From contig JAMJQQ010000081.1 of assembly GCA_023554445.1 (NCBI GenBank), positions 15,592-79,591 on the forward strand: DNA of 64,000 nt. Direction: 5' to 3'. The notes under the pieces were generated by a model, which saw only the letters and a list, made by a program, of their open reading frames with translations, made no database searches and was not told where the DNA came from. This DNA is from Carthagonibacter metallireducens (GTDB lineage: Bacteria > Gemmatimonadota > Gemmatimonadetes > Palauibacterales > Palauibacteraceae). How positions within the stretch are numbered: the stretch's first letter is position 1; the number at the start of each line of letters is the position of its first letter. Position numbers and translations under genes: made by a program. This document shows, piece after piece, positions 61,299 through 64,000 of this stretch.

Positions 61299-62507
61299 TC
61301 AGGCCCCGAACTTCGTCAGCCGGCCGGCCCGGGCCGCGAGTAGCGGCATGAGTTCGCAGCCGCGTATCTGGCCGATCGTTCCCATCCGGCAGGCCTTCTC
61401 GCCGAACTTCACCCTTTCCGCGCCCGCCCGGCCCGGACCACCCGCGAACAGGAACGGAACCGGGTGCCAGGAGTGTGCGCGCATCGTGGATGGGGTCGAA
61501 TGGTCGCCGGTCACGAGCACGGTATCGGGGCCGGCCTCCAGCAGCGACGGAAGCACGGCATCGACCGCCTCGATCGTAGCCACCTTCCGATCGAAATCGC
61601 CGTCTTCTCCTGCCTTGTCGGTCCCCTTGACGTGCAGGAAGAAGAAATCGTAGCCGTCGCGAGCCGCCAGTAGCGCAGGCGCCAGGGCCTCAGGACCGTC
61701 GGGAACTTCATTGGCATCCATGCCCACGAGGCGCGCCACTCCCCGATACATCGGGTACGCAGCAATCGCCAGAGAGCGCCAGCCGAACACATCGGGAAAC
61801 ATTGGCCAGTCGGGCAACTGCGCGAATCCTCTGAGCAGTCCCATGTTCGCCCTGTCGCGAGCTCCGAGTACGCCGGGCAGCTCGGCCAGCCAGTTCCGAA
61901 CCAGTGCTGCCGCCGGCTCGGCCGAGCGATCCTGTGCTACGACTTCGAGGGGCGCCAGTCCCGTGCGACCCGGATCCGTATCCGCGATCTCGGCCGTCGA
62001 CGGCTGGTCGGGACGCACTACGAGCAGAAACCGATGCTCCTTCACCGGCCGGACGACGACCTCTCCGCCCGGCACCTCGATCGCGTCCATCGCTTCCACG
62101 ATCGGGATCGCTTCCTCCGTGGAGATGCGTCCCGCGCGACGATCGGTCACGCGGCCCTCACCATCCACCGTGCACAGGTTTCCACGTACCGCGACGTCAC
62201 CGGGCCGCAGCTCGAACCCGACGCCGAGGGCCTCGAGGACTCCACGTCCGATCCGATAAACGAGGGGGTCGTATCCGAAGAGCGAGAGGTGTCCGGGACC
62301 GCTGCCCGGCGTGACTCCCGTCGCCACCGGGACGTGCAGCCCGAGGTCACCTCGGGTTGCCAGCTCATCGAAGTTCGGTGTCGTCGCGGCTTCGAGCTCC
62401 GTCGGCCCGCCGGGCTCCCTCGGCAGTCCGCCCAGCCCGTCGAGTACGAGCAGCATCGCCTTCGACTCGCTCGGCTGCGCGAGTTCTCGGATGTCCTGGA
62501 GATCCAA
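61299..62507 (-). CDS. apgM: 2,3-bisphosphoglycerate-independent phosphoglycerate mutase, archaeal type
   Basis: 402 aa from a TTG at 62507 that has GGGGAG six bases upstream; no closer ATG. Interconverts 2- and 3-phosphoglycerate. Alkaline-phosphatase superfamily features: MLLVLDGLGG at the N-terminus (metal Asp), TPGSGPGHLSLFGYDP around the nucleophilic Ser, DFFFLHVKGTDKAGEDGD and TGDHSTPSTMRAHSWHPVP (metal site). Its product feeds SerA encoded 10 kb away. Confidence 0.92.
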   Translation of the reverse strand: MDLQDIRELAQPSESKAMLLVLDGLGGLPREPGGPTELEAATTPNFDELATRGDLGLHVPVATGVTPGSGPGHLSLFGYDPLVYRIGRGVLEALGVGFELRPGDVAVRGNLCTVDGEGRVTDRRAGRISTEEAIPIVEAMDAIEVPGGEVVVRPVKEHRFLLVVRPDQPSTAEIADTDPGRTGLAPLEVVAQDRSAEPAAALVRNWLAELPGVLGARDRANMGLLRGFAQLPDWPMFPDVFGWRSLAIAAYPMYRGVARLVGMDANEVPDGPEALAPALLAARDGYDFFFLHVKGTDKAGEDGDFDRKVATIEAVDAVLPSLLEAGPDTVLVTGDHSTPSTMRAHSWHPVPFLFAGGPGRAGAERVKFGEKACRMGTIGQIRGCELMPLLAARAGRLTKFGA

Positions 62508-62814
62508 GTTGCACTCCCCTGCTCTCTCGCCCGCATCGGGCGGATCATGTCCGCGACCGGCACTGAATGACCGGGTGCTTCGGCGGGCGAACATACCGAC
62601 ACGAAGGGCTGAATGCGAGATCGACGGGCGGCGACGAAGCGAGGCATTGGAGGCCGGGAAGAATGGTGGCCGTAATGCTCCGGGGCGCGTATCTTCCCGG
62701 CCGGTTTCGACCGGGTACGAGACTCCGTACCCGAGGGAAGCCCGGATGCGGCGGGTCGAGATCCATGAAGTACGATCCGCGTCCGGGTCGGACCCGATTC
62801 GAGGAGGCAGTCGG
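62508..62814. other. Divergent intergenic region without recognised gene
   Basis: About 307 bp separate apgM (minus) and the lipoprotein gene (plus). It must hold both promoters, but I find no confident -10/-35 pair, no operator and no stable terminator. Short open frames here lack coding features. Confidence 0.5.
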
Positions 62815-63333
62815 ATGACGGTTACACGCGCTCGCTCTGCAATCCTGTCGTCGCTTTTCGTCGCTCCGATCCTCGTCGGGGCGTGCTCGAGTGGAGCGCA
62901 GTCCTCCGGCATCGCGCGCGGCCCTTCGGATTCTGCGATCGAGGCCAGAATTGCCGCTCCGCCGGACTCGGTCATACAGACGGCGTGGGAGACCTTGCGG
63001 GCCGATGGAATCACGCCCCGCTCCTACCAGAGAGCGGCGGGGGACACGTCGAATGTCGCAACGATGGAGAGTGAGTGGATTTACGTTCCGAACGTGTTTC
63101 CGTCCGCTCCGCTCGGGTCGCTCCGCGAGCCCGAGAAGTTCATCAAGATGCTGTTCTGGGCCCAACCGTTCCGAGGCGGTACGGTCCTTTACATAGAGCC
63201 CCTCTACGATCCGACCACGATGCCTACGGAGCCGACCAACTGGGCGCGCGTACGCACTCTCCCGCCGGCGCATCCGGCGTGGCAGTACGTCCAGTACACC
63301 GGAACTCAGCTGGCGCGTCGGTTGGAGAAGTAG
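62815..63333 (+). CDS. Putative lipoprotein
   Basis: 172 aa, ATG with GAGGAGG upstream. Signal with lipobox ILVGAC-SSG (Cys about 24). The soluble part has no motif I recognise; a tryptophan-rich stretch (NWARVRTLPPAHPAWQYVQYTG) ends it. Just upstream of an ABC transporter ATPase, possibly a shared envelope function. Confidence 0.78.
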   Translation: MTVTRARSAILSSLFVAPILVGACSSGAQSSGIARGPSDSAIEARIAAPPDSVIQTAWETLRADGITPRSYQRAAGDTSNVATMESEWIYVPNVFPSAPLGSLREPEKFIKMLFWAQPFRGGTVLYIEPLYDPTTMPTEPTNWARVRTLPPAHPAWQYVQYTGTQLARRLEK

Positions 63334-63370
63334 CAGGGCCCAGGAGGCGGTCATCACATCCACGTCCCAC

Positions 63371-64000
63371 ATGAGCCCCGCCGTCGAGCTGAAGGACTTC
63401 TCGAAGCGGTTCGGCTGGAATCGCGTGCTGCGCGGTATCGACCTCCGGGTGGAGCGGGGCACGACGCTGGCGCTCGTCGGCCCCAACGGGGCCGGGAAGA
63501 CCACGTTGCTCAAATGTCTCGTGACGTTGCTCCATCCGTCGGGTGGAAGCGGAACGGTGTGCGGGTTCGACCTTCGCGAGCAGACGGATGAGATTCGCGA
63601 GAGAGTCGGGCTCGTAACGGTTCGCGGGTATATCTACGACGATCTCTCGGCCGAGGAGAATCTCCGCTTCACGGCCCGTATGTGCGGGCTCGATCTCTCG
63701 GACGAGGATTACGAGTCGGCCCTCACCCGCGTCGGTCTCGAAAGGGTGGCCGACCAGCGCGTTCGCACATTCTCGACCGGGATGCGCAAGCGGGTCGTTC
63801 TCGCTCAACTCCGCTTGCGGCCCCTCGAGCTGGCTCTGCTGGACGAGCCCTATGCGGGTCTCGACAAACAGGGCATGTCGCTGGTCGACGAATTCGTCCG
63901 GGAGTTCCGGACAGCCGGGACCACCGTGATCATCGCCTCACACCAGGCGGGAGAAGCCACGCGATCGGCCGAGCAGACACTGGTTCTGCGCGAAGGCCGG
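63371..64000 (+). CDS. ABC transporter ATP-binding protein (CcmA-like), cut by the window end
   Basis: 210 codons to the window edge, no stop seen. Walker A GPNGAGKTT, Q-loop region replaced by VRGYIYDDLSAEENL, ABC signature FSTGMRKRVVLAQL, Walker B LALLDEPYAGLD and the switch His in IIASHQ are present. The short N-terminus and DEPYAGLD resemble CcmA heme exporters or related multidrug ATPases. The next gene, outside the window, would decide. The ATG at 63371 has no strong ribosome-binding site close by. Confidence 0.82.
   Translation, partial: MSPAVELKDFSKRFGWNRVLRGIDLRVERGTTLALVGPNGAGKTTLLKCLVTLLHPSGGSGTVCGFDLREQTDEIRERVGLVTVRGYIYDDLSAEENLRFTARMCGLDLSDEDYESALTRVGLERVADQRVRTFSTGMRKRVVLAQLRLRPLELALLDEPYAGLDKQGMSLVDEFVREFRTAGTTVIIASHQAGEATRSAEQTLVLREGR

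Overview
The window is a gene-dense, high-GC chromosomal segment of a Gram-negative-type bacterium, with no phage, IS or CRISPR signal. A SprA-family outer-membrane protein, a complete type IV pilus (T4P) machine with a secretin, the topA-trmFO-xerC-hslV-hslU block and an alternative CopA/ApgM gene set together suggest the FCB side of the bacterial tree. Gemmatimonadota is the best guess, but this is inferred from gene content and not from a marker-gene tree.

Layout. (1) 26-4789, plus strand: tRNA-Leu(UAG), trigger factor, clpP, clpX, engB and a small lipoprotein, forming a protein-folding and quality-control block. (2) 4814-16993, minus strand: a sigma-54 activator with a degenerate receiver, a MogA/MoaB protein, gcvT, hslU, hslV, xerC, trmFO, topA, aroK and aroC, mostly with start/stop overlaps. 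(3) 17113-46160, minus strand: a large T4P locus. Read in the direction of transcription it runs tonB-like, sprA-like, comEA-like, pilB, pilT, pilC, an unknown gene, pilS, pilR, pilA, a YfhO-like membrane protein, two GT39-like membrane glycosyltransferases, a GT2 glycosyltransferase, fimT-like, pilV-like, and pilM-N-O-P-Q, which ends at a strong terminator. (4) 46398-51044, plus strand: a lipoprotein, kbl, rpe, a JAMM protease and a fused CysO-like/MoeZ-like/rhodanese protein. (5) 51089-53835, minus strand: serA and a class V aminotransferase. (6) 54040-57342, plus strand: two small proteins (one ubiquitin-like in pattern), a DEAD-box pseudo-helicase with a DbpA RNA-binding domain, and a K+ channel/RCK protein. 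(7) 57349-64000: a PspA-like protein, copA, a zinc-ribbon/TPR-like protein, apgM, a lipoprotein and a truncated ABC ATPase.

How the parts work together. The T4P locus has its own sigma-54 circuit: pilS and pilR encode the two-component pair, and near-consensus -24/-12 promoters lie upstream of both pilA and pilB. An inverted-repeat block built from TTGCA/TGCAA elements sits about 100-140 bp upstream of the predicted pilA start site, and the same TTGCA-N3-TGCAA dyad overlaps a predicted sigma-70 promoter of pilS. Between pilA and the minor pilins lies a glycosyltransferase island that could glycosylate the pilin. In regions 4-5, the JAMM protease and the CysO-MoeZ fusion face serA and an aminotransferase that could supply O-phosphoserine, the acceptor used in the mycobacterial CysO-dependent cysteine route. 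The fusion keeps the Gly-Gly end of the ubiquitin-like domain buried at an internal junction, so processing by the neighbouring JAMM enzyme is an attractive and testable idea.
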